DNA from: Mesobacillus jeotgali
GTDB taxonomy: Bacteria; Bacillota; Bacilli; Bacillales; Cytobacillaceae
DNA length: 64,000 bases
Direction of reading: 5' to 3'
NCBI RefSeq assembly: GCF_900166585.1
Contig: NZ_FVZC01000008.1
Coordinates: forward strand, 62,001-126,000
The first letter of the stretch is position 1. Each line of letters opens with the position of its first letter. Position numbers and translations under genes: made by a program. A model generated the notes under the pieces. It did not search any database. It was not told the origin of the DNA and was given only the letters and a program-made list of their open reading frames with translations. Shown here piece after piece: positions 32,379-41,402 of this stretch.

Positions 32379-33551
32379 TTATTGGTTTACCGAGTGGGAA
32401 GTTTTTGTTCGTGCTTGATAAATTTGGTATAAAATCAGGGCAACTAATGATAAAACAATCCCGGAGATATAAGGCATCCCGATGGCAATCGAGAACAGCC
32501 ATCCGCCTAACGGGGGCCCGATGATTCTGCCAAGGGAGTCAAAGGAAGAAAGCAGTCCGGTGGTTCCCCCGTGACCAGTTGTCGACTTTTTTGTCAGCAG
32601 GGAGGATACACTTGGACGGATCAATCCATTGCCAATTCCGAAGATGGTCAGGAATAGGGCTGCAGTTCCGAAACTCTCGGTCAGGAGAATCAATCCAAAA
32701 CCTATGGCTGAAATGACAATACCCAGCTGGATGACGGCACCCTCGCCAAGCATCTTCGTCAGCCTCCCGACTAATCCGCCTTGTACGACGGCACCCGCAA
32801 GTCCCATTATCATGAAAATATAGCCCAATTCAACAGAGCCGAGTCCAGCTTTCTCCGCAGCGAAATACGCAAATGTTGCTTCAAGGCCCGATAAAGAAAG
32901 GGAAACGAAAAGCTGAAGCAAAAACAGCATGGACAGGGTTCCAGTGAAGGCCTTTAATAATGAAGTTCTCTCCCTTTCCTGACTAGTGCGATGTTCGGCC
33001 GAAAGCGACTCTTTTAAGGCAAAAGTGACGAATAAAAACGTAATTAGCGATGTCGCACCAGCAATGTAAAACGGCATGCTCAAGCTTGATTGGGAAAATA
33101 CACCCCCGATTGCAGGCCCAAAAATGAAGCCGAGCCCAACCGAGGCGCCGATGATTCCCATCCCTTTTGCTCGGTCTTCTTCAGATGTGATATCCGCTAC
33201 ATAGGCCATGACTGTCGGCATATTGGCAGAAGATAAAAATCCGCCAATGATCCTTGCAGCAAACAGCATCCAGAGCTGTGTAGAGATAGCCATCAGGAAA
33301 AAGGAAAGAGACAGTCCAAGAATGCCTATCATAATGACCGGCTTCCTGCCGATTCTGTCTGAAATCCGCCCCCACATTGGCGCAAATAAAAACTGCATCA
33401 GAGAGTAAACAGCCATCAACAGCCCAAGTTCTGTCGGTGATGCCCCGATTTCTTCAGCGTAAAAAGGAATGACCGGAATGATGATCCCAAATCCGACCAT
33501 AACAAGGAACATGACTAAAAATAAAATAGGCAGAGCCTTTTTTGTGTTCAT
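32379..33551 (-). CDS. MFS drug efflux transporter, TetA/NorA-like
   Basis: A 390-residue, twelve-span major facilitator of the drug:H+ antiporter-1 group. The A motif between spans 2 and 3 is GRISDRIGRKPVIM, and motif C in span 5 is GASVGLGFIFGPAIGGVFS, diagnostic of exporters. The nearest types are TetA-like and YfmO/NorA-like pumps; the substrate is not predictable. Single gene on the minus strand with GGAGTG upstream of ATG 33551 at a long spacing. Confidence 0.88.
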   Translation of the reverse strand: MNTKKALPILFLVMFLVMVGFGIIIPVIPFYAEEIGASPTELGLLMAVYSLMQFLFAPMWGRISDRIGRKPVIMIGILGLSLSFFLMAISTQLWMLFAARIIGGFLSSANMPTVMAYVADITSEEDRAKGMGIIGASVGLGFIFGPAIGGVFSQSSLSMPFYIAGATSLITFLFVTFALKESLSAEHRTSQERERTSLLKAFTGTLSMLFLLQLFVSLSLSGLEATFAYFAAEKAGLGSVELGYIFMIMGLAGAVVQGGLVGRLTKMLGEGAVIQLGIVISAIGFGLILLTESFGTAALFLTIFGIGNGLIRPSVSSLLTKKSTTGHGGTTGLLSSFDSLGRIIGPPLGGWLFSIAIGMPYISGIVLSLVALILYQIYQARTKTSHSVNQ

Positions 33552-33745
33552 TTAAGTATTCACTCCATTATTTCAACTATATCTCTTAACGATAAAGAAA
33601 ATTATATCAGAAACCTTGATAATATAGCGAAAATTCAATGTCGTAAGAAGAAACTATTTTCTACTGTAAAGGATTCTAAAAGGTTAGGATTTGATATTTT
33701 GGGATATATAATTCAAAAGCTTGAAAATAGAGGAGAGGGTATTCG

Positions 33746-34213
33746 ATGAGTCCGAAAACGAAAGCAAAATTTCTTGGCATTGGCAGTTTTATTCTTGGTT
33801 TTGGGTTTATGGGGTCGATGGATGGAATCATATTTCACCAGTTGCTTCAATGGCATAGTGTCGTGATGGAGACGACGCGGCCTGGCCAGATTGTCAGCGA
33901 TGGAATATTCCATTTTGGAGTCACTGTTGCTTTGGTCGCTGGCGGAATCTTGCTTTGGCTTGCAGGAAGGCCAACTGAGGTTTCAAAGGGCATTAGCAAG
34001 CTTATTGCCAATTTTTTAATTGGTGCCGGAGTTTTTAATCTGGTTGAAGGGATTGTGAATCACCATATCGTCCAAATCCATCGAGTAAAGCCGGGGGATC
34101 CAAATGCAATAATGTATGACCTGGCATTCCTTGGATTAGGACTTTTGTTGGTAATCACAGGGAAGCTGATCAGGGGAAAAGCGTCAGTCTCTACTATCAG
34201 TAAAGAAGCATAA
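33746..34213 (+). CDS. DUF2243 membrane protein
   Basis: A 155-residue protein with four transmembrane spans and the DUF2243 histidine pattern: DGIIFHQLLQWHSVV, SDGIFHFGVTVAL and IVNHHIVQIHRVKPGD. The conserved His and Asp residues at membrane edges suggest a metal or haem site, but no function is established for the family. GAGGAGAGGG lies just upstream of the start. A small secreted or anchored protein follows after 13 bp, so the two are probably an operon. Confidence 0.85.
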   Translation: MSPKTKAKFLGIGSFILGFGFMGSMDGIIFHQLLQWHSVVMETTRPGQIVSDGIFHFGVTVALVAGGILLWLAGRPTEVSKGISKLIANFLIGAGVFNLVEGIVNHHIVQIHRVKPGDPNAIMYDLAFLGLGLLLVITGKLIRGKASVSTISKEA

Positions 34214-34226
34214 TTGGAGTGAAAAC

Positions 34227-34682
34227 ATGTATAGGATCACCAGTTTTATCATCATCTTTTCATTTGTATCAGTAATGATTTATTTTCATATCCAAAATGG
34301 CCACTTTCAGGCTGCTGATGATGAAGAAGAACATCACCATGGAATAATTGCTGTACCTAATGGGACAGCAGCCCCTTCGATAGACGGAGAAGTAATGGAG
34401 GACTCATCAGGGTCCTGGCTTCTTAAAATCAAAACAACTAACTTTACCTTCACTCCTGAAAAGGCCGGTAAAGAGGAGATTAATTATAATGAAGGCCATG
34501 CACACATCTATTTAGATGGGAAAAAGATCAACAGATTGTATGGAAACTATTATAATCTTGGAGAGCTTGAATCTGGTATCCATGAGGTAAAAGTTACGGT
34601 GAATGCCAATGATCATAGAGTTTTTTCTGTTATGGGAGAAGAAATATCCTTCAAGGAAAGGTTCGAAGTGAATAAGCGGTAA
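34227..34682 (+). CDS. Small membrane-anchored extracytoplasmic protein
   Basis: A 151-residue protein with one N-terminal hydrophobic segment (signal anchor or signal peptide, about 4-21), then a His/Glu/Asp-rich patch (DDEEEHHHG) and a beta-sandwich-like domain (EGHAHIYLDGKKINRLYGNY, then IHEVKVTVNANDHRVFSV). The HAHIYLDG...G-x-H layout resembles CopC/DUF4399-like domains, which can bind copper; this is a fold guess. It overlaps functionally with the DUF2243 gene 13 bp upstream and may be its partner. No cysteine lipobox is seen. Confidence 0.7.
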   Translation: MYRITSFIIIFSFVSVMIYFHIQNGHFQAADDEEEHHHGIIAVPNGTAAPSIDGEVMEDSSGSWLLKIKTTNFTFTPEKAGKEEINYNEGHAHIYLDGKKINRLYGNYYNLGELESGIHEVKVTVNANDHRVFSVMGEEISFKERFEVNKR

Positions 34683-34810
34683 AGTTTGTTTTTTTATATA
34701 GTTTTCGTATGAAGGCAAAATAGCCAAGGTAATTGTGTGCTGCTTTGAGTGTATCGTAGAATTTCTGTAGAATGGGATTACAGAATTCTTTTACGGAAAA
34801 AGGTGTAGAT

Positions 34811-35938
34811 ATGAAAAAACATTTAATCATAGGGGCAGGGATCCTGGGAGCATCGACTGCTTATCATCTGGCCAAAGCGGGGGAGCGGGTCACCATTATC
34901 GACCGTGGAGAACCTGGGCAGGCAACGGATGCTGCTGCGGGGATCATTTGTCCCTGGCTGAGCCAGAGACGGAATAAAGCCTGGTATTACCTGGCGAAAA
35001 ATGGTGCCGCATATTATGACTCGCTGATTGACCAGCTTGAAAAAGATGGTGAACGTGAGACAGGTTTTCAAAGGACAGGTGCTATCAGTCTCCATACTGT
35101 TTCAGAAAAATTGGTCAAGATGGAAGAAAGAGCGATACAAAGAAGGGAAGAAGCTCCTGAAATAGGCGAAATCCATCAGCTTGATTCAAAGGATACAAGA
35201 GTGTTGTTCCCTCCGCTATCCGAGGAATTTTCATCTGTCTATGTAAGTGGAGCAGCACGGGTTAATGGACGGCTTCTCCGTCTTGCACTGTTAAAAGCTG
35301 CCCAAAAATATGGTGCCAGTTTGGCAGAAGGGAATGCCGTTCTTGATTTTTCCAATGGCAAGGTAACAGGGGCGATTGTAGGAGAAACTAGATATGAAGC
35401 TGATATGGTAATTTTAACAGCTGGTGCATGGGCGCCTGGGCTGTTGGAGCCGCTTGGATTGGAACTCAAGATTTCTCCGCAAAAAGCGCAGATCATCCAT
35501 TTGCAGCTGGAAAACTTGGACACGGGAGATTGGCCTGTTGTGATGCCGCCAAATAACCAGTATATCGTGGCATTTGAAGGTGGAAAAGTGGTAATTGGCG
35601 CCACACATGAAGACGATATGGAATTTGACCGGCGGCCGACACTGGGCAGTATGCATGAAATCATGGATAAAGGCCTGGCGGTAGCGCCTGGAATGGCAAA
35701 TGGAACTTATATTGAAACGAAGGTTGGCTTCCGTCCTGTTGCACCGAATTTCCTGCCGATTATTGGACCTGTGCCAGGCTTTGAGAATCTGTTACTTGCT
35801 AACGGACTCGGATCCTCTGGCCTGACAGTAGGGCCATATCTCGGTGCCCAGCTTGCAAAACTTGCCTCAGGTAATGAAGTTGATATCAATCTTGCCTTGT
35901 ATGATGTTACAGAAGCGATAAACACACATATTTCCTAG
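34811..35938 (+). CDS. FAD-dependent oxidoreductase, DAO (glycine oxidase-like) family
   Basis: A 375-residue flavoprotein. The FAD-binding site is HLIIGAGILGASTAYHLAKA, followed by TIIDRGEPGQATDAAAGIIC and, near the C-terminus, GFRPVAPNFLPIIGPVPGFE and LANGLGSSGLTVGP, the DAO-family ending. D-amino acid dehydrogenases and sarcosine or glycine oxidases share this architecture, so an amine substrate is likely. ATG 34811 is preceded by AAAAAGGTG; the frame to 34772 has no better site. Monocistronic, with a terminator at 35957. Confidence 0.88.
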   Translation: MKKHLIIGAGILGASTAYHLAKAGERVTIIDRGEPGQATDAAAGIICPWLSQRRNKAWYYLAKNGAAYYDSLIDQLEKDGERETGFQRTGAISLHTVSEKLVKMEERAIQRREEAPEIGEIHQLDSKDTRVLFPPLSEEFSSVYVSGAARVNGRLLRLALLKAAQKYGASLAEGNAVLDFSNGKVTGAIVGETRYEADMVILTAGAWAPGLLEPLGLELKISPQKAQIIHLQLENLDTGDWPVVMPPNNQYIVAFEGGKVVIGATHEDDMEFDRRPTLGSMHEIMDKGLAVAPGMANGTYIETKVGFRPVAPNFLPIIGPVPGFENLLLANGLGSSGLTVGPYLGAQLAKLASGNEVDINLALYDVTEAINTHIS

Positions 35939-35956
35939 GCAATGAATGAAGAAGTA

Positions 35957-35990
35957 AGCAGAACACTATTATGGTGCTTCTGCTTTTTTT
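35957..35990 (+). terminator. Terminator after the DAO-family gene
   Basis: AGCAGAACAC (35957-35966) pairs with GTGCTTCTGCT with one bulge, followed by a T-run. Confidence 0.8.
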
Positions 35991-36188
35991 GACCGATACG
36001 ACAAGAAGAGAGAAAAAACTTCTGGTTTTTTGAAATGATTTACATGCCTTTAGTCTGCTGGAAAATATAACTACTGCAAAAAGATTAGTTGAAAGGCAAT
36101 TAAATCGCGTCATAGCGGGTATAACACTAAGAAAATCATTAAGTATGTCCAATCAGTGTTTATTATAAAGCAGGGAGGAACCTTCAAC

Positions 36189-37037
36189 ATGCAATGGAAA
36201 GGCAGAAGAGCGAGCACAAATGTGGAAGATAGAAGAGGAATGGGCGGCGGAGGCATGCTCATGGGCGGAGGCCTTGGCGGTATTATTCTATTGGTGATCA
36301 TGACATTCCTTGGCGGAGGCGATATGGGGGATGTTGTTAATAATATGACCAATGGCGGGAACCAGTCTCCTGCACCGTATGAGCAGACAGCCGAGGAAGA
36401 AGAGGCTGCCCAATTTGTTTCGGTCGTACTTGCCGATACAGAGGAAGTGTGGTCAAAGGTTTTTGCTGAACAAGGGATGGAGTATCAAGAACCGACCCTT
36501 GTTTTGTATTCAGGCAGTGTCCAGTCAGCATGCGGAATGGCTGGGTCACAGGTAGGACCGTTTTACTGTCCTGGTGACCAGAAGCTTTATATTGATTTGA
36601 GTTTTTACGAGGAACTGCAGACTAAGTTCCAGGCTCCTGGTGATTTTGCGATGGCTTATGTGGTTGCACATGAGGTGGGTCACCACGTACAGACATTGCT
36701 GGGAACAAGCGATAAATTGAATTCACTCCGCGGTAAGCTGGACCAGACGGAATTCAATAAATATCAAGTCCGTTTTGAGCTTCAAGCCGATTATTTGGCA
36801 GGTGTATGGGCGCATCATGCTCAGGGGATGGGAGTAGTTGAAGAAGGAGACCTTGAGGAAGCTATGAATGCTGCTAGTGCAGTCGGAGATGATACTATTC
36901 AGAAACGCTCCCAGGGTTATGTCGTTCCTGAAAGCTTCACACACGGTACATCGGAGCAAAGAAAGAGCTGGTTTAAAAAAGGCTATAAAGCCGGAAACCT
37001 TGAGCAGGGAGATACGTTTAACACCAGAGAATTTTAG
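36189..37037 (+). CDS. YpfJ-type neutral zinc metallopeptidase
   Basis: A 282-residue protein of the YpfJ (zinc_peptidase) family. A short N-terminal segment is followed by a Gly/Met-rich membrane span (GGLGGIILLVIMTFLGGG), then the catalytic domain with VAHEVGHHVQTLLG (HEXXH) and a downstream Glu in FELQADYLAGVWAHH. The topology places the protease outside the membrane. Conserved cysteines (SACG and FYCPG) may form a disulfide. ATG 36189 follows a GGGAGG site; the upstream frame to 36156 is unsupported. Monocistronic. Confidence 0.9.
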   Translation: MQWKGRRASTNVEDRRGMGGGGMLMGGGLGGIILLVIMTFLGGGDMGDVVNNMTNGGNQSPAPYEQTAEEEEAAQFVSVVLADTEEVWSKVFAEQGMEYQEPTLVLYSGSVQSACGMAGSQVGPFYCPGDQKLYIDLSFYEELQTKFQAPGDFAMAYVVAHEVGHHVQTLLGTSDKLNSLRGKLDQTEFNKYQVRFELQADYLAGVWAHHAQGMGVVEEGDLEEAMNAASAVGDDTIQKRSQGYVVPESFTHGTSEQRKSWFKKGYKAGNLEQGDTFNTREF

Positions 37038-37301
37038 GTAGAGATAAACATAGGTCTGCTTTGCCGATGCCATCATTGTGGGTGGCACTTCACTTTTAAC
37101 AAACCGCTGTTTCGTAAAGATTTTTGTTGAAATCCTAAAGCCGATTTTAACGTGATAAAAGTCATTTTGCAGGTCTGTACTAAGTTGGCAAGCGTTATTT
37201 TTGTGAAGGAACCCAGATAATTCCATCCTATTTTGTAGTGAATAGCAACAAAGTTTGAGAAAAGAGCCTAACAAACTTAAAAGAAAGGAACAGATTCCAC
37301 A
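37038..37301. other. Intergenic gap without a recognised feature
   Basis: AT-rich spacer between the YpfJ and YjlB genes. A long minus-strand open frame crosses it but lacks a ribosome binding site and overlaps the metallopeptidase. Nothing else noted. Confidence 0.5.
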
Positions 37302-37799
37302 ATGGGAACACAAATACAATCGTTTTTTGCAAAAGATACCGGTGATATTCCTAACAATCCAATATTGCCGGTCATCGTCTATCAGGGTGTTTTTGACGAT
37401 AATCTTAGCCTGGATGAACAATTCGAGCAGCATAATTGGACAGGTACATGGACAGGTGACATTTACGATTACCACCACTATCATACGAATACCCATGAAG
37501 TACTTGGTGTTAAATCAGGGAGCGCAACCGTACAAATCGGCGGGGACAGCGGAGAACGGCTAGAGCTTAAAGCTGGTGATGTAATTGTACTGCCGGCCGG
37601 AACAGGTCATAAGAAAATCGACAGCAGCCAGGATTTTGCCGTCGTTGGCGCCTATCCAAACGGCAGGAGTCCTGATTTGCAAACAGCAGACCCTGGCACC
37701 AGGGCACAGGCAATTGCCCAAATCAAAAATGTGCCCATCCCGGAAACTGATCCGGTGTATGGGGAAACAGGACCCCTGCTTCATAAATGGGTGAAATAA
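37302..37799 (+). CDS. yjlB: YjlB-type cupin protein
   Basis: A 165-residue single-domain cupin. The first metal motif is YHHYHTNTHEVLGVKSGSAT (H-x-H-x-E pattern), and GDVIVLPAGTGHKKID carries the second-motif His. The sequence start (NNPILPVIVYQ) and end (ETDPVYGETGPLLHKW) match B. subtilis YjlB. Function is unknown; metal-dependent isomerase or dioxygenase is possible. AAAGAAAGGA precedes the start; a strong terminator follows. Confidence 0.88.
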   Translation: MGTQIQSFFAKDTGDIPNNPILPVIVYQGVFDDNLSLDEQFEQHNWTGTWTGDIYDYHHYHTNTHEVLGVKSGSATVQIGGDSGERLELKAGDVIVLPAGTGHKKIDSSQDFAVVGAYPNGRSPDLQTADPGTRAQAIAQIKNVPIPETDPVYGETGPLLHKWVK

Positions 37800-37808
37800 T
37801 GAAGAATG

Positions 37809-37850
37809 AGACAGCAGCATCTTATTGGATAGGAGGCTGCTGTCTTTTTT
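37809..37850 (+). terminator. Terminator after yjlB
   Basis: A 10-bp perfect stem (37809-37818 with 37836-37845) followed by T6. Confidence 0.9.
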
Positions 37851-37953
37851 ATGCCTTTCTTAAATACCATTATGGGTATATAATGATAGTAACCCATTGA
37901 CTGGGCAAAATAACTTGTTGAAGCAAAAAACGGATAGAAGGAAGGTCAGGCCG

Positions 37954-38301
37954 ATGGCTAAAAAGAAGTTTGTATACTTCGTTTCCTTGAGTTCTAATGT
38001 TCCTTTTGTCTTGAAAAAAGCCCTGCAAAACGCAGAGGAGGAAAATGAGGTTGCGATTTTCTTTGATTTGGATGGTGCGAGGGTCCTGGATAAACGTTAT
38101 TTAAAAATGATGGAGAGAACTCACAATATTGATTTGCAAAGACTTATGCAGCAGGCGATGGATATGGGGGTCAAGTTTTTTGGCTGTCAGATGAACGTAC
38201 TGATCGCCCATGGACTCGAGCTTGTTGAAGGAGCTGCACTTTCAGGGGTTGCAACATTTTTAGAGACCGCCTACCAGGCGGATGCAGTGTTAAGTTACTG
38301 A
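37954..38301 (+). CDS. DsrE-fold protein with a conserved cysteine
   Basis: A 115-residue protein of the DsrE/DsrF/TusD-like superfamily. FVYFVSLSSNVPFVLKKALQ forms the first Rossmann-like unit, VAIFFDLDGARVLDKRYLKM the second, and FFGCQMNVLIAHGL holds the single Cys at the position used for sulfur transfer in TusD and DsrE. It may relay persulfide sulfur. ATG 37954 is preceded by GGAAGG; an earlier frame is unsupported. A paralogue without this cysteine follows 15 bp downstream, so they probably form a hetero-oligomer as TusBCD subunits do. Confidence 0.85.
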   Translation: MAKKKFVYFVSLSSNVPFVLKKALQNAEEENEVAIFFDLDGARVLDKRYLKMMERTHNIDLQRLMQQAMDMGVKFFGCQMNVLIAHGLELVEGAALSGVATFLETAYQADAVLSY

Positions 38302-38316
38302 TGGAGGTGAAGGACT

Positions 38317-38697
38317 ATGGAAAAAAAGAAGGTAGTAGTTATGGCTTTGCATGATGAATTGGAGTCTGCCTATCCTCCTTTGAACGTTGCAGTTGGAGCT
38401 GCTTCATCTGGAGCAGATGTCATTCTTGCTTTTTCCCGCAAAGGAGTGAATATCCTGGATAAACGGTATGTATCAGTCCCATCTGAGGACCTGGAATATT
38501 TGTCAAACGCATTGAATGACTTTGGAGTGTCTTCTGTCCACGATCTTCTTGAAATCGCTGTGGAAATGGGTGCCCAGCTGTATGTAGTTGATTTAGATGT
38601 AAATGATGATTTTGAGTTCATCCATCCGGCCGAACAGGTACCGATTAAATGGTTATTGAACGAAGCAGCATCCGCAGATTTATTTATGCATTTTTAG
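38317..38697 (+). CDS. DsrE-fold paralogue lacking the cysteine
   Basis: A 126-residue protein built like its upstream neighbour: VVVMALHDELESAYPPLNVA, DVILAFSRKGVNILDKRYV and a helix MGAQLYVVDLDVNDDFEF in place of the FGCQMN segment. It has no cysteine at all, so it cannot itself carry sulfur. The shared ILDKRY motif shows a common origin by tandem duplication. Likely structural partner of the Cys-containing protein. GGAGG precedes ATG 38317. The operon ends in a 52-bp repeat array. Confidence 0.8.
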   Translation: MEKKKVVVMALHDELESAYPPLNVAVGAASSGADVILAFSRKGVNILDKRYVSVPSEDLEYLSNALNDFGVSSVHDLLEIAVEMGAQLYVVDLDVNDDFEFIHPAEQVPIKWLLNEAASADLFMHF

Positions 38698-38725
38698 CTA
38701 GGATGTAATCTATCGTGCAGATTCA

Positions 38726-38884
38726 GACAGGATTGAGATGCAATGAATGAAAGCTGTCAAAAAAACCCCGTTATTAAGACAAGCTTGAGGTGCAATACAG
38801 GAAAGCTGTCAAAAAAACCCCGTTATTAAGACAGGATTGAGATGTAATGCATGAAAGCTGTCAAAAGCCCTTTATTAATACAGG
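38726..38884 (+). repeat. 52-bp tandem repeat array, locus A2
   Basis: CTGTCAAA at 38754, 38806 and 38858 are exactly 52 bp apart. The units carry the same CTGTC...TTATTAAGACAGGATTGAG plan as the array at 15301-15495, 23 kb away. It lies directly after the DsrE pair. Confidence 0.9.
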
Positions 38885-38944
38885 TTCTTTGTAAAGCCGT
38901 AAATCGTTCCAAATAGTATGCGTCTGGTCTGCAAGCAAAAATAA

Positions 38945-38977
38945 AAAAAGACAGAGATATGAGTTCTCTGTCTTTTT
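38945..38977 (-). terminator. Terminator at the end of the GGDEF gene
   Basis: A 12-bp perfect stem (38945-38956 with 38966-38977) with A- and T-rich flanks; it abuts the stop codon and may serve both strands. Confidence 0.8.
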
Positions 38978-40232
38978 ACAAGACACTGACCGGGGTGTCC
39001 TGGGAAAGTTCGTTCTTGAAGGTGACTTTATTTTTGCCGTGTTCCTTCGATTGCAGCAGTAGCTGGTCTGCGTAGATATAGCCCTTTTCCATGGAAGTAT
39101 ATTGATTTAATTTAAAGTAGTACAGTCCAAAGGATGAGGTGATCGTGACTTTATGCCTGCCTGATTGATAGTCGACTTCCACGGAGCTTGTTTCGACTCC
39201 ATGACGAATTTTTTCGACGAGCTCGACCGTTTGGCTGAGAGATCTGTTCCTTAGGATAATGGTGAATTCTTCCCCGCCGCTGCGGAAGACGTAATCGTTA
39301 ACTGATAAATAAGATTTAAGAGTGTTGGCAAAATGCTGAATTACGCGGTCACCCACAGCATGATTATAGGAGTCATTGATCAGCTTGAATTTATCAATAT
39401 CCGCAACGACGATACCGATTGTCTCACCAGACTGGTTCAACTCTGACATTTTTTTGTCCATGAACGCTCGGTTGGGAATGCGAGTCAGGAAGTCTGTATA
39501 GGCCATGTGTTCGAACTTGTCCCGTTCGATCTTGGTTTTGATGCTTTGTGATTTAGAGTGGAAGGATCGGCTCACAAGGTAATTGAGGATGAAAAGCCCT
39601 ACAACCATCTCCCATTTCTGTTCCTCCAGCAAAAGCAGCAGCAATCCATTCGTGAACGCTGTTTTCCCAAGATCAAGCCAGTTATTGCTGTCCCGGAAAA
39701 ACTTAACTGCCTGCTGGATGCTTTTGATTTCTCCCATGATATAAAAGGCTGTCGATAGAAAAGTATATGAAATCAATGTCGTAATCACTGTCAGGATGCA
39801 CATCAGGATCCAGAATCCAAATGGAATATTCTCGAACAGCGGATAGCCCCATTGGAAAAGCAAATAGCCAATGGAGTAGATTAATGCATGTGCGCCTATA
39901 TTGTAAAATGTATCCCAAAATTCATCTTCATCAGCTGTTTTGGAACTTTTCCTTGAAAAATAAACTGTGAAACGAAAGATCGTCTCAAAAATAAAAAGTC
40001 CAATAGGGCCAGCGAATATCCCAAATGATAAGCTATAGCTAATTCCATAGTCGAATTTCAAAGCCCCGTTTTGTGCTGTAATCCTCAAGTGATTGTAAAG
40101 AGTCGAGAATAACCAGTATATAAATAAGGCTATGAAAAATGTGTTTTTATCTAACGTAAAAACACCTAGACCAAAAGCAACGGCAATAGCAGCAAAAAAT
40201 AATGTAAAATCATATACCCTAGCTTTCAGCAT
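38976..40232 (-). CDS. Membrane diguanylate cyclase (GGDEF)
   Basis: A 418-residue protein with six or seven N-terminal transmembrane spans (about 1-200) and a C-terminal GGDEF domain. YTDFLTRIPNRAFMDKKM starts the domain, and the active-site loop is SGGEEF in VFRSGGEEFTIIL, a catalytically competent GG[D/E]EF form. An RxxD inhibitory site is not obvious. It would make cyclic di-GMP in response to a membrane signal. ATG at 40232 has GAGAGGGG upstream at long spacing; a GTG at 40265 is an alternative. Single gene, divergent from the SGNH gene. Confidence 0.88.
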   Translation of the reverse strand: MLKARVYDFTLFFAAIAVAFGLGVFTLDKNTFFIALFIYWLFSTLYNHLRITAQNGALKFDYGISYSLSFGIFAGPIGLFIFETIFRFTVYFSRKSSKTADEDEFWDTFYNIGAHALIYSIGYLLFQWGYPLFENIPFGFWILMCILTVITTLISYTFLSTAFYIMGEIKSIQQAVKFFRDSNNWLDLGKTAFTNGLLLLLLEEQKWEMVVGLFILNYLVSRSFHSKSQSIKTKIERDKFEHMAYTDFLTRIPNRAFMDKKMSELNQSGETIGIVVADIDKFKLINDSYNHAVGDRVIQHFANTLKSYLSVNDYVFRSGGEEFTIILRNRSLSQTVELVEKIRHGVETSSVEVDYQSGRHKVTITSSFGLYYFKLNQYTSMEKGYIYADQLLLQSKEHGKNKVTFKNELSQDTPVSVL

Positions 40233-40488
40233 AGGCAAAATTTCCCCTCTCCCAAACTCTACCACCTAATTTTATCCTAATTATAAATATAGTTGCAAAG
40301 TAATTTTTTGATTTGTGCAAATTTTTGTGCTATTTATTTGTCAGTTGCATATCATAAAACGCTATAATGAAATTAAAGTAAAACAGTACAAGTAAGCAGC
40401 AATTATAAAGGGGATTTTCCAGAGTCTGTCGAATATTACAGAATATATTCAGAATATTTAATTAATAATAGATGGAGAGGGGTTATAC

Positions 40489-41364
40489 ATGGAATATCTA
40501 TTTGTCGGGATTTTAGTGTTTTTATTGACAGTGGCTGTAGATTTAATACTATTTTATCAGCGGAAGAGCAAGGTGAAACAGCTGCCTTCCAATAATCCAC
40601 AGGCTTTTCTGGAAAAAGGCCTTCGCCATGAAGGAAAAAAACTTGTTGCTGTAATTGGCGGCGATGCGGTCCATGGTAACATCAGCTACAATTTTGTTGA
40701 TGACGCTGCCAGGAGGCGGAGCTGCCATAACTATCAATTCATCAATGCAGGCGTGAATGGGAGTACGGCTTATGATGTTTTGCAGCGCCTAAACGGTGTG
40801 ATTTCCTGCCAGCCGGATTACGTGGTGATCCTGGTCGGCCTGAACGATGCCATCGCTAAAATAGCCCCTGATTTCGCCAGGAAAAACATAAATCTTGCAG
40901 AGCAATTAGAGAAGCCGTCATTGCTGGTGTACGAAAAGAACCTCGCTTTAATAGTATCCAGGCTGAAAGCAGAAACACATGCAAAAATCGGGCTGCTGTC
41001 GCTGCCGGTAGCTGGTGAAAATCTCTTTTCAAAAGCGAATAAGGAAATCGATCAGTATAATGAGGTCATCCAAAAAATCGCGGAAATAAATAATGTCTCA
41101 TATTTGCCATTTAACGAAAAGTTAAAAGCTTATTTAAAGAGCAAAGGTCAAACGAGGGGCCGGTCATTGAAAAACAGCAAGAAACTGTACGAGAAAGCGG
41201 TCATTGAGCATTTCGTATACGGATACAGCCTTGATCGTATATCGGTCAGGAATGGATACTTGCTGCTGACGGATGGCATTCACCTGAACAGCACTGCAGG
41301 GATGATGGCCGCCCATCAAATCGAGCTATTCTTGAAGAAGAATGAATTGAAGGCTATTCAGTAA
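40489..41364 (+). CDS. SGNH-fold membrane-anchored protein lacking the catalytic serine
   Basis: A 291-residue protein with an N-terminal anchor (LFVGILVFLLTVAVDLILF) and an SGNH hydrolase domain. Blocks II, III and V are recognisable: NAGVNGSTAYDVL, VILVGLNDAI and TDGIHLN with D262 and H265. In block I, however, the usual GDS reads GDA: VIGGDAVHGN with Ala60 (codon GCG) where the nucleophilic Ser should be. The enzyme is thus either inactive, a binding protein, or uses another residue. GAGAGGGG precedes ATG 40489. Single gene with a terminator shared with the convergent VOC gene. Confidence 0.8.
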   Translation: MEYLFVGILVFLLTVAVDLILFYQRKSKVKQLPSNNPQAFLEKGLRHEGKKLVAVIGGDAVHGNISYNFVDDAARRRSCHNYQFINAGVNGSTAYDVLQRLNGVISCQPDYVVILVGLNDAIAKIAPDFARKNINLAEQLEKPSLLVYEKNLALIVSRLKAETHAKIGLLSLPVAGENLFSKANKEIDQYNEVIQKIAEINNVSYLPFNEKLKAYLKSKGQTRGRSLKNSKKLYEKAVIEHFVYGYSLDRISVRNGYLLLTDGIHLNSTAGMMAAHQIELFLKKNELKAIQ

Positions 41365-41400
41365 AAGGATACTGCTTTTGATGGCAGTATCCTTTTTATT
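41363..41400. terminator. Bidirectional terminator
   Basis: A 13-bp perfect stem (41363-41375 with 41384-41396) with T-runs on both strands. Confidence 0.9.
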
Positions 41401-41402
41401 TT

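Noticed and set aside
36723..37496. Long minus-strand open frame of 257 codons
   Set aside because: It overlaps the certain YpfJ metallopeptidase and the YjlB start, has no ribosome binding site and reads like antisense sequence.
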